Assembly (NCBI GenBank): GCA_020720905.1
Contig: DYNT01000039.1
Coordinates: forward strand, 1-9,651
Source of the DNA: Micavibrio aeruginosavorus
GTDB taxonomy: Bacteria > Pseudomonadota > Alphaproteobacteria > UBA9219
DNA: 9,651 bases
Direction of reading: 5' to 3'
Notes under the pieces: generated by a model
Seen by the model: the letters and a program-made list of their open reading frames with translations, nothing else
Told to the model about the DNA's origin: nothing
Database searches by the model: none
Program-made: the position numbers and the translations under genes
Shown here: piece by piece, positions 1 to 5,590 of the stretch
Layout of the letters: every line of letters starts with the position of its first letter
How positions within the stretch are numbered: position 1 is the first letter of the stretch

Positions 1-1193
1 AAAATAATATTGAGCTGATTGCCTCAGAAAATATCGTCTCTCGCGCCGTGCTGGAAGCGCAAGGCTCCATCCTCACCAATAAGTATGCCGAAGGCTATCC
101 CGGCAAGCGTTATTATGGTGGCTGTGAAAAGGTGGATATAGCCGAGAGCCTTGCTATCGAACGCGCCTGCAAATTGTTTGGTTGCGCGTTTGCGAATGTG
201 CAGCCGCATTCGGGCGCTCAAGCGAATGAGGCCGTGTTCCTCGCGCTGTTGCAACCTGGTGATACGTTTATGGGCTTGTCGATGGCATCAGGTGGACATT
301 TGACGCATGGCGCATCGGTCAGCCTATCGGGCAAATGGTTTAAGGCCGTTCCTTATGGTGTGCGCGCTGAAGATGGCCGCATCGATATGGGTGAAGTTGC
401 GCGTTTGGCGCGGGAGAATAAGCCCAAGCTGATCATCACGGGCGGCTCGGCCTATCCACGCATCATTGATTTTGCCGCTTTCCGCAAAATCGCGGACGAG
501 GTCGGCGCGATGTTGATGGTTGATATGGCGCACTTCGCGGGATTGGTTGCGGGCGGCGTGTTTCCCTCGCCCATCTCTCATGCGCATATTGTCACGACGA
601 CGACGCACAAGACCTTGCGTGGGCCTCGCGGCGGCATGATTTTGACGAACGATCCTGACTTGGCGAAAAAGATCAATTCTGCCGTTTTTCCGGGTCTTCA
701 GGGTGGCCCCTTGATGCATGTTATCGCTGCCAAAGCTGTGATGTTGGGCGAGGCGTTGCAGCCATCCTTCAAGCAATACGCGCAAGACGTGGTGGACAAT
801 GCCAAGGTGCTGGGCGAGACGCTGATCAAACACGGTCTTGATATTGTGTCGGGCGGAACGGACAGCCACTTGCTGCTGGTTGATTTGCGCCCCAAGAATC
901 TGACGGGCAAGGTGAGCGATAAGAGCCTTGAGCGTGCGGGCATCACTTGCAACAAAAACGGCATCCCGTTTGATCCGCTGCCCCCTGCTGTGACATCGGG
1001 CATTCGCCTTGGCTCCCCCGCCGCGACGACGCGGGGCTTTGGCAGCGCCGAGTTTGTGCAGGTTGGCGAACTGATCGCCGAGGTGCTGGACGGCCTGATG
1101 CGCTGCGGCATTGATGGTGAGAATACGGACATTGAACAGAGTGTCCAAAAGCGTGTGATCGCGTTGTGTCAGCGTTTTCCCATTTACTCATGA
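1..1193 (+). CDS. glyA: Serine hydroxymethyltransferase (5'-truncated by window edge)
   Basis: This PLP enzyme interconverts serine and glycine while loading one-carbon units onto tetrahydrofolate in the cytosol. The reading frame is already open at base 3 and reads NNIELIASENIVSRAVLEAQ, the conserved SHMT N-terminal region, so roughly 25-35 residues lie outside the window. An in-frame GTG at 48 is internal, not the start. Visible family motifs are KYAEGYPGKRYYGGCE, PHSGAQAN, GGHLTHG, the cofactor-contacting VDMAHFAGLVAGG, and THKTLRGPRGG, whose lysine codon (609-611) is the expected Schiff-base lysine. The C-terminal NKNGIPFDPLPP and TSGIRLGSPA-TTRGFG motifs are also present, so the visible part looks intact and functional. 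Its TGA stop lies within the ribosome-binding site of nrdR, which starts 8 bases later, so the two are probably co-transcribed. Identification is very secure. Confidence 0.97.
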   Translation, partial: NNIELIASENIVSRAVLEAQGSILTNKYAEGYPGKRYYGGCEKVDIAESLAIERACKLFGCAFANVQPHSGAQANEAVFLALLQPGDTFMGLSMASGGHLTHGASVSLSGKWFKAVPYGVRAEDGRIDMGEVARLARENKPKLIITGGSAYPRIIDFAAFRKIADEVGAMLMVDMAHFAGLVAGGVFPSPISHAHIVTTTTHKTLRGPRGGMILTNDPDLAKKINSAVFPGLQGGPLMHVIAAKAVMLGEALQPSFKQYAQDVVDNAKVLGETLIKHGLDIVSGGTDSHLLLVDLRPKNLTGKVSDKSLERAGITCNKNGIPFDPLPPAVTSGIRLGSPAATTRGFGSAEFVQVGELIAEVLDGLMRCGIDGENTDIEQSVQKRVIALCQRFPIYS

Positions 1194-1201
1194 GGTAACC
1201 T

Positions 1202-1666
1202 ATGCGCTGCCCGTTTTGCGGTTTTGACGATACGCAAGTCAAGGATAGCCGTCCCAGCGATGATAACGTCGCCATTCGTCGCCGCCGCTCGTGCCCCAAT
1301 TGCGATGCGCGGTTTACGACGTTTGAGCGTGTACAGCTTCGCGAGCTGTTCGTCATCAAGAACGACGGCACGAAGAAGCCTTTTGATCGCGATAAGCTAT
1401 CGCGTTCGATGCGGATCGCTTTACGCAAGCGCCCCGTGGATGAGGAAAAGCTGGAACAGGTGATCAACGGCCTTGTGCGTCAGATGGAAACGATGGGCGA
1501 TGGTGAGATTACAACCAAGCAAATCGGCGCGCTGGTGATGGAGACACTGCGCCGCCTTGATCATGTGGCCTATGTCCGTTATGCCTCGGTCTACCGCGAT
1601 TTCCGCACACCTGCCGACTTCAACGAGTTTGTTGATTTGCTGAAAAAAGAAGCGACGGAGGGGTAA
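1202..1666 (+). CDS. nrdR: Transcriptional repressor NrdR
   Basis: NrdR is a zinc-ribbon/ATP-cone repressor that senses the ATP/dATP balance and shuts down ribonucleotide reductase genes. The 154-residue length is typical. The N-terminal zinc ribbon has the pairs Cys3/Cys6 and Cys31/Cys34 (CPFC...CPNC), followed by RFTTFERVQL. The ATP-cone domain follows from about residue 49 to 139 and includes the motif VIKNDGTKKPFDRDKLSRSM. The ATG has a GAGGT ribosome-binding site 5 bases upstream that overlaps the glyA stop, which supports this start and translational coupling. The glyA-nrdR order is common in alphaproteobacteria, where ribD and the other rib genes usually follow. Here a repeat-flanked GIY-YIG gene comes next. 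No NrdR-box-like sites for autoregulation were recognised in the window. Confidence 0.96.
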   Translation: MRCPFCGFDDTQVKDSRPSDDNVAIRRRRSCPNCDARFTTFERVQLRELFVIKNDGTKKPFDRDKLSRSMRIALRKRPVDEEKLEQVINGLVRQMETMGDGEITTKQIGALVMETLRRLDHVAYVRYASVYRDFRTPADFNEFVDLLKKEATEG

Positions 1667-1695
1667 GGGAGAGGTTAGGGGTTAGAAACGTGCTT

Positions 1696-1767
1696 TCCTC
1701 CTTTCGTCATCCCGCACGAAGCCTTGTGCGAAGCGCAAGGCGCAGATGCGGGACCCAGTTGAAAGCT
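1696..1767 (+). repeat. Palindromic repeat family A, copy 1 (72-bp direct repeat, left)
   Basis: This 72-bp block recurs at 2241-2312 with a single mismatch (A at 1753, G at 2298). It is a nested palindrome. CCCGCA at 1711-1716 can pair with TGCGGG at 1747-1752. Inside, the arms at 1721-1730 and 1734-1741 pair around an AAG loop with one bulged T. It resembles the REP-like elements common in alphaproteobacterial intergenic regions. It ends 8 bases before the ribosome-binding site of the GIY-YIG gene, so its hairpin would sit in that gene's leader if transcription enters from upstream. Confidence 0.85.
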
Positions 1768-2172
1768 GCTGTGTGAGGAGGCAGCATGTCAGGTTACGTT
1801 TATATTCTTGCAAGCCAACGCATGGGCACACTCTATACAGGCGTGACGAATGATCTTGCGCGACGTGTTTATGAGCACAAAAACAACGTGATCGTCGGCT
1901 TTACAAGCCAATATCATGTGCACCTTCTTGTTTGGTATGCTTTCTTTGAAACGATAGAGGAAGCCATCGCTTATGAAAAACGCGTGAAACGCTGGCGACG
2001 CGACTGGAAAATCGATCTGATTGAAAAGAACAACCCTTTATGGAATGATTTTTATGATGAACTGGTTTAATAAAAGTTTTCAACCTGCCTACGCTGCTTC
2101 GCAGCTTCGGCAAGGCAGGCTGGGGCCCGCATCTTCGTCCCGCTTTACGCGGGACTTCGTGCGGGATGACGA
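1704..2172. mobile_element. Candidate palindrome-bounded GIY-YIG cassette
   Basis: The sequence shows a perfect 18-bp inverted repeat whose arms are 1704-1721 and 2155-2172 (outer motif TCGTCATCCCGCACGAAG and its complement). The arms enclose the entire GIY-YIG gene. Inside each arm is a structured palindromic element, and the sub-terminal bases also mirror each other in part (TTGAAAGCT at 1759-1767 against AGTTTTCAA at 2075-2083). The block occupies the gap between nrdR and ribE where ribD is normally found. That it is a mobile unit is an inference. Chance insertion of two oppositely oriented common repeats around the gene would look the same, and no target-site duplication was seen at its edges. 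Confidence 0.3.
1786..2070 (+). CDS. Small GIY-YIG nuclease-superfamily protein (UPF0213/YhbQ-like)
   Basis: This 94-residue single-domain protein belongs to the GIY-YIG endonuclease superfamily, whose members cut DNA using a conserved Tyr, Arg and Glu. The first motif is YVYILAS (residues 4-10) and the second is LYTGVTNDLARRVYEHK (16-32), where YTG stands for YIG and an arginine at 26 or 27 is the catalytic candidate. Glu64 lies in AIAYEKRVKRWRRDWK, the usual position of the metal-binding glutamate, and the family-typical tail NNPLWNDFY follows. All expected active-site residues are present, so it is probably an active nuclease. The start is well supported: GAGGAGG at 1775-1781 lies 4 bases before the ATG. 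The cellular role of these stand-alone proteins is poorly defined. Here the gene is tightly flanked by oppositely oriented palindromic repeats, unlike any other gene in the window, which hints at a link between nuclease and repeats. Confidence 0.9.
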   Translation: MSGYVYILASQRMGTLYTGVTNDLARRVYEHKNNVIVGFTSQYHVHLLVWYAFFETIEEAIAYEKRVKRWRRDWKIDLIEKNNPLWNDFYDELV

Positions 2173-2174
2173 GG
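2076..2174 (-). repeat. Palindromic repeat family A, copy 2 (inverted, compound)
   Basis: This is an element in the opposite orientation to copy 1. Its core reads CTGGGGCCCGCAT (2120-2132) and ends TGCGGGATGACGA at 2172, the complement of the copy 1 start. It contains three hairpins. CCTGCCT at 2084-2090 pairs with AGGCAGG at 2113-2119. Inside that, GCTGC at 2093-2097 pairs with GCAGC at 2101-2105. GTCCCGC at 2137-2143 pairs with GCGGGAC at 2149-2155 across a 5-base loop. The stacked hairpins begin 5 bases after the GIY-YIG stop and may stabilise or end that transcript, but there is no T-tract for a classical terminator. Confidence 0.75.
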
Positions 2175-2185
2175 GGGGGATATTC

Positions 2186-2249
2186 CGTCATCCCGCCCAC
2201 CTTCCACGTCCTCCTTTCGTCATCCCGCCCACCTTCCACGTCCTCCTTT
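2186..2249 (+). repeat. Tandem duplication, two exact 32-bp units
   Basis: Two identical 32-bp units (2186-2217 and 2218-2249) each begin CGTCATCCCGCCC and end CGTCCTCCTTT. A third partial unit (2250-2260, CGTCATCCCGC) runs into palindromic copy 3. The unit starts with the outer end of the family A repeat. This suggests replication slippage or recombination at that end. Two units without distinct spacers do not make a CRISPR array. Confidence 0.85.
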
Positions 2250-2312
2250 CGTCATCCCGCACGAAGCCTTGTGCGAAGCGCAAGGCGCAGATGCGGGGCC
2301 CAGTTGAAAGCT
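2241..2312 (+). repeat. Palindromic repeat family A, copy 3 (72-bp direct repeat, right)
   Basis: This copy matches 1696-1767 at 71 of 72 bases, offset by 545 bp, in the same orientation. The high identity over a non-coding stretch implies a recent duplication or concerted homogenisation. The two copies bracket the GIY-YIG gene as direct repeats, so recombination between them could excise it. Confidence 0.85.
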
Positions 2313-2353
2313 CTTTTCATGCCATTAAAGAATGCAAAATCGTCTCTATCCCT

Positions 2354-2410
2354 CTGGGTCCCGCATCACGCGTCTGGCGCTATCGCGCCATCCGCTGTGC
2401 GGGATGACGA
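2354..2410 (-). repeat. Palindromic repeat family A, copy 4 (inverted)
   Basis: It starts CTGGGTCCCGCAT (2354-2366) and ends TGCGGGATGACGA (2398-2410), the same outer and inner ends as copy 2 but with a different centre. The centre forms its own hairpin: TGGCGC at 2375-2380 pairs with GCGCCA at 2385-2390 across TATC. Conserved ends with variable centres are typical of this kind of palindromic element. Confidence 0.75.
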
Positions 2411-2443
2411 TAAGAGGGAAAGCGCGGGGATAACGAGGGTGGG

Positions 2444-2472
2444 TTGATTAGAGCGGACGAAAACGATAGAAA
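2444..2472 (+). promoter_or_regulatory. Possible sigma-70 type promoter for the rib operon
   Basis: TTGATT at 2444-2449 and TAGAAA at 2467-2472 are spaced by 17 bases, about 30 bases upstream of the ribE ATG and after the last palindrome. Matches to the consensus are partial. It is proposed mainly because the insertion-like repeats upstream separate ribE from nrdR, so a local promoter is expected. Confidence 0.25.
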
Positions 2473-2502
2473 AATAAACAGAACCGACAAGGAAAACTCT
2501 TT

Positions 2503-3102
2503 ATGTTCACAGGCATTATCTCAGAAATTGGTGCGATCACGGCGATTGAAAAACGCGGCGATTGGGTGATGACGATCAAGGGGAGCGCGGCGCTTTTGGA
2601 CTCGCTTTCCCTTGGCGCGTCGGTGGCGTGCAGCGGCGTGTGCCTAACTGTGATCGCTCTTCCTGCTGGCGCTTTTACGGTGCAGGCCTCGGCGGAGACA
2701 TTATCGAAAACGACGCTTGGCGCGTGGGACGTTGGCACGCCTGTCAATCTGGAGCGTGCTTTGCGCATAGGCGATGAGCTGGGCGGGCATATTGTATCGG
2801 GTCATGTGGATGGGCTGGCGCGGGTTGTCTCTCGCATGGCTGAGGGCGAAAGCGTGCGGTTTCGCTTTGAGGTTTCGGTGGAATTCGCGCCGTTCCTTGC
2901 GCCGAAAGGCTCGGTGACACTGGATGGCATTTCGCTGACGGTCAATGAGGTGGAGGGGAACGTGTTCGGCGTGAACATTATCCCCCATACGCAAACGGCA
3001 ACGACGATAGGCGGCAGAAACGTTGGCGATATGTTGAATTTCGAGATTGATGTGATCGCCCGTTATGTCGGGCGGATGCTGGATTACAAGGGTTGCCTGT
3101 GA
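2503..3102 (+). CDS. ribE: Riboflavin synthase, alpha subunit
   Basis: This enzyme catalyses the last step of riboflavin synthesis, dismutating two molecules of 6,7-dimethyl-8-ribityllumazine. The 199-residue protein shows the two tandem lumazine-binding repeats (about residues 1-97 and 98-195). Diagnostic motifs are the N-terminal MFTGII, CSGVCLTV in repeat one, NLERAL with GGHIVSGHVDG at the junction, and KGSVTLDGISLTVN with IPHT in repeat two. AAGGA at 2489-2493 is the ribosome-binding site, 9 bases from the ATG. The stop overlaps the ribB start by one base (TGATG), so the two are translationally coupled. The gene is called ribE or ribC in different naming schemes. Its substrate is made by RibH two genes downstream. 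Confidence 0.96.
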   Translation: MFTGIISEIGAITAIEKRGDWVMTIKGSAALLDSLSLGASVACSGVCLTVIALPAGAFTVQASAETLSKTTLGAWDVGTPVNLERALRIGDELGGHIVSGHVDGLARVVSRMAEGESVRFRFEVSVEFAPFLAPKGSVTLDGISLTVNEVEGNVFGVNIIPHTQTATTIGGRNVGDMLNFEIDVIARYVGRMLDYKGCL

Positions 3103-3731
3103 TGGCTCTGGCCTCAACGCTTGAGATTATTGAGGAAGCGCGTGCGGGGCGGATGTTTATCCTGACCGACGACGAGGGGCGCGAGAACGAAGGCGACTTG
3201 ATTATCCCCGCGTCTTTTGCGTCGCCGGAGGCGATCAACTTTATGATCACGCAGGGGCGCGGCCTTGTGTGCTTGGCGCTTGAAGAAAAACGCGCCCGAG
3301 TGCTTGATTTGCCGATGATGCTGCGCGGCGGCAAGGCGAATGAAAGCGCCTTTCACACCAACTTTACCGTGTCTATTGAGGCGAGGGAGGGCGTGACGAC
3401 GGGCATCTCGGCGTTCGATCGCGCCCGCACCATTGCGGTGGCGATTGACTCTGCTTCGGGCGCAGACGCTGTGGTTGTGCCGGGGCATATCTTTCCGCTT
3501 GTCGCCAAGGCAGGCGGCGTTTTAGAGAGGGCAGGCCATACCGAGGCCGCCGTGGACGTGGCTCGCCTTGCGGGGCTTTATCCGGCGAGCGTGCTCTGCG
3601 AGATTTTGAAGGAAGACGGCCATATGGCGCGTCTGCCTGACTTATTTCCCTTTGCTGAAAGGCATGGGCTTAAGGTTGGCTCCGTGGCGGATTTGGTGGC
3701 TTTTAGGCGGAAGAGTATGCTAGAAGGCTAA
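3102..3731 (+). CDS. ribB: 3,4-dihydroxy-2-butanone 4-phosphate synthase
   Basis: RibB converts ribulose 5-phosphate to the four-carbon unit that RibH uses to build lumazine. The frame extends upstream to a TTG at 3093, but the ATG at 3102, overlapping the ribE stop, is the natural start and gives 209 residues. The acidic active-site loop TDDEGRENEGDLI occupies about residues 22-34. Further motifs are FHTNFTVSIEAREGVTTGIS, with DRART shortly after, and GHIFPLVAKAGGVLERAGHT, followed by EAAVDVARLAG. The protein stops after the synthase domain with no GTP cyclohydrolase II domain. It is therefore a stand-alone RibB rather than a RibBA fusion, and ribA must be elsewhere. All family motifs are intact. 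Confidence 0.95.
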   Translation: MALASTLEIIEEARAGRMFILTDDEGRENEGDLIIPASFASPEAINFMITQGRGLVCLALEEKRARVLDLPMMLRGGKANESAFHTNFTVSIEAREGVTTGISAFDRARTIAVAIDSASGADAVVVPGHIFPLVAKAGGVLERAGHTEAAVDVARLAGLYPASVLCEILKEDGHMARLPDLFPFAERHGLKVGSVADLVAFRRKSMLEG

Positions 3732-3763
3732 AGATAACCGTAACAAAGTTGCAAGGTGTCATG

Positions 3764-4279
3764 ATGGAACAGAAAAAAGAACCAGCGGTCTTTACGTTTG
3801 AAGACAAGCCCCATGTGATGGTGATTGAGGCGCGTTTTTACGACGACGTGGCCGATCAATTGCTGGCAGGCGCTAAGGCCGTGTTGGATCGCGCTGGCGC
3901 AACGTATGAAGTTTTCACCGTGCCCGGATCGCTAGAGATTCCGGCGGCCATTTTGTATGCCGTGAAGTCTTTGGATTTTGATGCGGTGCGTAGGCGCTTT
4001 GACGGTTATGTCGCGCTGGGAACTGTGATTAAGGGCAGCACGCGCCATGATCAGGTCGTGGGCGATGTCAGTACGCAAGGCCTTCAAACGCTGGCGCTTC
4101 AAAACACGTTGGCCATTGGCAATGGCATTTTGACCGTGGAAACGTTAGAACAAGCGCAAGAACGCGCCGATCCCACCCGCCTTAATCGTGGCGGCGCGGC
4201 AGCTGAGGCTTGCCTTAAGATGATCGAATTGAAACACCACTTCCGCTTGATGCCTAAGCGTCGTTGGGTTGGGCGATAG
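3764..4279 (+). CDS. ribH: 6,7-dimethyl-8-ribityllumazine synthase
   Basis: RibH condenses the RibB product with the ribitylaminopyrimidine to give the lumazine substrate of RibE. The family usually forms pentamers or icosahedral shells. Matching motifs are ARFYDDVADQLLAGA, TVPGSLEIPAA, ALGTVIKGSTRH, GNGILTVET and NRGGAAAEACLKM. His95 fits the catalytic histidine. The substrate loop reads GSTRHDQVVGD, whereas the family usually has GETxHxxxV with an aromatic after the histidine, so it is somewhat divergent. A short extra stretch (DFDAVRRR) precedes the DGYVALG strand. The start is ambiguous between ATG 3761 and ATG 3764. AAGGT at 3753-3757 favours 3764 with 6-base spacing, giving 171 residues, and a TTG at 3749 is unlikely. 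It sits in operon with ribB and nusB. Confidence 0.93.
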   Translation: MEQKKEPAVFTFEDKPHVMVIEARFYDDVADQLLAGAKAVLDRAGATYEVFTVPGSLEIPAAILYAVKSLDFDAVRRRFDGYVALGTVIKGSTRHDQVVGDVSTQGLQTLALQNTLAIGNGILTVETLEQAQERADPTRLNRGGAAAEACLKMIELKHHFRLMPKRRWVGR

Positions 4280-4282
4280 AGG

Positions 4283-4768
4283 ATGAGCGATAACACAATG
4301 GCCGCCAAGGCCGATCCTTTTGCCCTCAAACGCCTTGCGCGGCTTGTCGCGGTGCAGGCGCTCTATCAGGCCTCGTTTGAGCAGGAGGAGCTTAGCGTAA
4401 TCCTGCACCGCTGCCTTGAGGATGTTTCGGCAGGGTTGAACGATGAGGAAGGCGAGGGCGAGGTTATTGTGGAAAAGCCCGACGCGACCCTTCTTTTGCA
4501 AATCGTTCATGGCGTGATGGATCATCGCGTTATTTTGGATGAGATGGTCGCAGGCGCGTTGAGCGAAAAGCTCGCCTCTGGCCGTATGGAGGCGCTTTTG
4601 AAGGCCATTTTATTGGCAGGCGTTTTTGAGCTGCACCATCATGCCAAAATTGCAACGGGCATTATCATCAGCGACTATGTTGATGTCGCCCACGCCTTCT
4701 TTAACGCCAAGGAACCCGCCCTTGTGAACGCCGTTTTGGATCGTTTGGGCAAGACGCTTAGGGGTTAA
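4283..4768 (+). CDS. nusB: Transcription antitermination factor NusB
   Basis: NusB pairs with NusE/S10 on boxA RNA to allow antitermination in ribosomal RNA operons. The 161-residue helical protein has the characteristic N-terminal ARLVAVQALYQASFEQ and the C-terminal pattern FELHHHAKIATGIIISDYVDVAHAFF...EPALVNAVLDRLGK. It follows ribH by 3 bases, the widespread ribH-nusB pairing. The start is uncertain. ATG 4283 has a purine-rich GAGG directly abutting it, while ATG 4298 (removing five residues) has little better upstream. Downstream one normally finds thiL. Here a repeat-rich spacer follows instead. A 14-base perfect palindrome (4760-4773, AGGGGTTAACCCCT) spans the stop codon, but it lacks a T-tract and is not a convincing terminator. 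Confidence 0.93.
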   Translation: MSDNTMAAKADPFALKRLARLVAVQALYQASFEQEELSVILHRCLEDVSAGLNDEEGEGEVIVEKPDATLLLQIVHGVMDHRVILDEMVAGALSEKLASGRMEALLKAILLAGVFELHHHAKIATGIIISDYVDVAHAFFNAKEPALVNAVLDRLGKTLRG

Positions 4769-4893
4769 CCCCTCGTCAAGGGTTTGGGCGGATAATGGCG
4801 GGGCTTTCACTCCTTGCTGGCCCCCTTCATGAAAAAAACAGTCGCTATTATATCCCTCTTCCACTTCAAGAGTTGGCAAACAGTAAAGAAACC

Positions 4894-4960
4894 AAATGGG
4901 ATGCCAGCCCCCTCTCTTCGCCCGCCGCAAGAGCGGCGAGACGAGGGCGCTGGCATGACG
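4894..4960 (+). repeat. Palindromic repeat family B, copy 1
   Basis: This long nested hairpin has outer arms ATGCCAGC (4901-4908) and GCTGGCAT (4949-4956). Inside, CCCTC (4910-4914) pairs with GAGGG (4943-4947), and CGCCGC (4923-4928) pairs with GCGGCG (4933-4938) across AAGA. The ends AAATGGGATGCCAGC and GCTGGCATGACG are shared with copy 2. The family differs in sequence from the repeats around the GIY-YIG gene. Confidence 0.8.
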
Positions 4961-5590
4961 AGACGGGAGTGGTGGTTAAGTACGGAAAAAAATGACAAAT
5001 TGGCTCATTTTTATTCCACCCTTTGCCACAAAAAACACCGTCATGCCAGCGTAGGCTGGCATCCCATTTCCTTTTTTTCTTACCTGTCAAAAACCAACTC
5101 TTCAACTGTTTTGACTATAGGTCTTTTACTGGCGCTGCTTATTGCGCCATGCGCTGTCCATGCCTCTGACCACGGTGGCGGTGGGGCAGAAGCTAAAAAG
5201 GGGGACGATAGCAAAAAACCTAAAAAGAAAGAGGATGCCGCGACGATTACAGGCGGCATGGTGAAAAATGAGCCTGTTTATTTAAACCTTCCTGCTATTA
5301 CAATGCCCGTCATTAATAAATATGGGGCGCAGCAGATCATCTCGATGATCATGAACATCCGCGTGAGCGACAGGGATGCCGCCGAAGAAATGCAGCTTAA
5401 TATGCCCAAATTGAGGGATGTCTTGTTTCAGGTTCTTTATACGGGGTTTTCTGATGGCTCGCTTCGTAATGACAACGCTGTGGACTTGGCCGGTGTGAAA
5501 GCCATTGTTATTCAGACGGTTAATGGGCTGTACCAGAAAGAATACGCCGTTGATGTTCTCATTCAGGCGATGGCGCAACGGCGCTTATAG
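4955..5590 (+). CDS. Secreted or membrane-anchored FliL-like protein, start uncertain
   Basis: The C-terminal 155 or so residues look like a real exported domain. A hydrophobic segment (LTIGLLLALLIAPCAVHA, coded from 5111) ends in a signal-peptidase-like AVHA. A Gly/Lys-rich linker (HGGGGAEAKKGDDSKKPKKK) follows, and then a compact domain beginning VKNEPVYLNLPAITMPVIN and ending AVDVLIQAMAQR. Its layout (YLNLP strand, MNIRVSD strand, MPKLRDVLFQVL helix, final VDVLI strand) resembles FliL-type flagellar basal-body proteins, but no flagellar genes are nearby. The start is unclear. ATG 4955 has GAGGG 7 bases upstream but lies inside a palindromic repeat. ATG 4829 lacks a ribosome-binding site. 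A TTG at 5111 would begin at the signal sequence. The region before 5111 translates repeat DNA and may not be protein. The gene lies directly upstream of hppA. Confidence 0.6.
   Translation: MTRREWWLSTEKNDKLAHFYSTLCHKKHRHASVGWHPISFFSYLSKTNSSTVLTIGLLLALLIAPCAVHASDHGGGGAEAKKGDDSKKPKKKEDAATITGGMVKNEPVYLNLPAITMPVINKYGAQQIISMIMNIRVSDRDAAEEMQLNMPKLRDVLFQVLYTGFSDGSLRNDNAVDLAGVKAIVIQTVNGLYQKEYAVDVLIQAMAQRRL
5039..5069 (-). repeat. Palindromic repeat family B, copy 2 (inverted, minimal)
   Basis: This is the opposite orientation of copy 1, reduced to the two outer arms: ATGCCAGC at 5043-5050 and GCTGGCAT at 5055-5062, separated by a 4-base loop. The flanking CGTC and CCCATTT ends are kept. Similarity to the copy 1 side seems to continue outward: AAGAGTTGG at 4868-4876 is matched in inverse at 5094-5102, with loosely similar bases between. 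The pair may therefore be part of a larger inverted duplication. Confidence 0.75.

Larger units (their letters stand above)
2071..2502. other. Gene-free spacer between GIY-YIG gene and ribE
   Basis: This 432-bp stretch contains no convincing gene. Open frames crossing it translate the palindromic repeats and lack ribosome-binding sites or family similarity. It holds three family A palindromes and a 32-bp tandem duplication. The last 90 bases are less repetitive and carry the leader of ribE. No FMN riboswitch pattern was recognised ahead of ribE. This is the slot where ribD is normally located. Confidence 0.75.

Noticed and set aside
324..1148. Long antisense frame opposite glyA
   Set aside because: It lies wholly within a highly conserved gene and is an expected shadow of its codon pattern, with no family similarity.
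1690..2185. Target-site duplication around the 18-bp inverted repeats
   Set aside because: The bases just outside 1704 and 2172 do not form a matching short direct repeat, so insertion is not proven by this test.
2186..2312. Possible CRISPR array in the repeated block
   Set aside because: There are only two exact tandem units with no unique spacers between them, and the rest are palindromic elements in mixed orientations.
2021..2447. Open frames across the spacer between the GIY-YIG gene and ribE
   Set aside because: They translate the palindromic and tandem repeats, lack ribosome-binding sites, and overlap each other in different frames.
2313..2502. FMN riboswitch ahead of ribE
   Set aside because: The conserved sequence blocks of that riboswitch are not visible. 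The structured part is a family A palindrome.
4760..4773. Perfect palindrome at the nusB stop as a terminator
   Set aside because: It has no proper loop length with a strong stem and no T-tract, so it is at best a weak structure.
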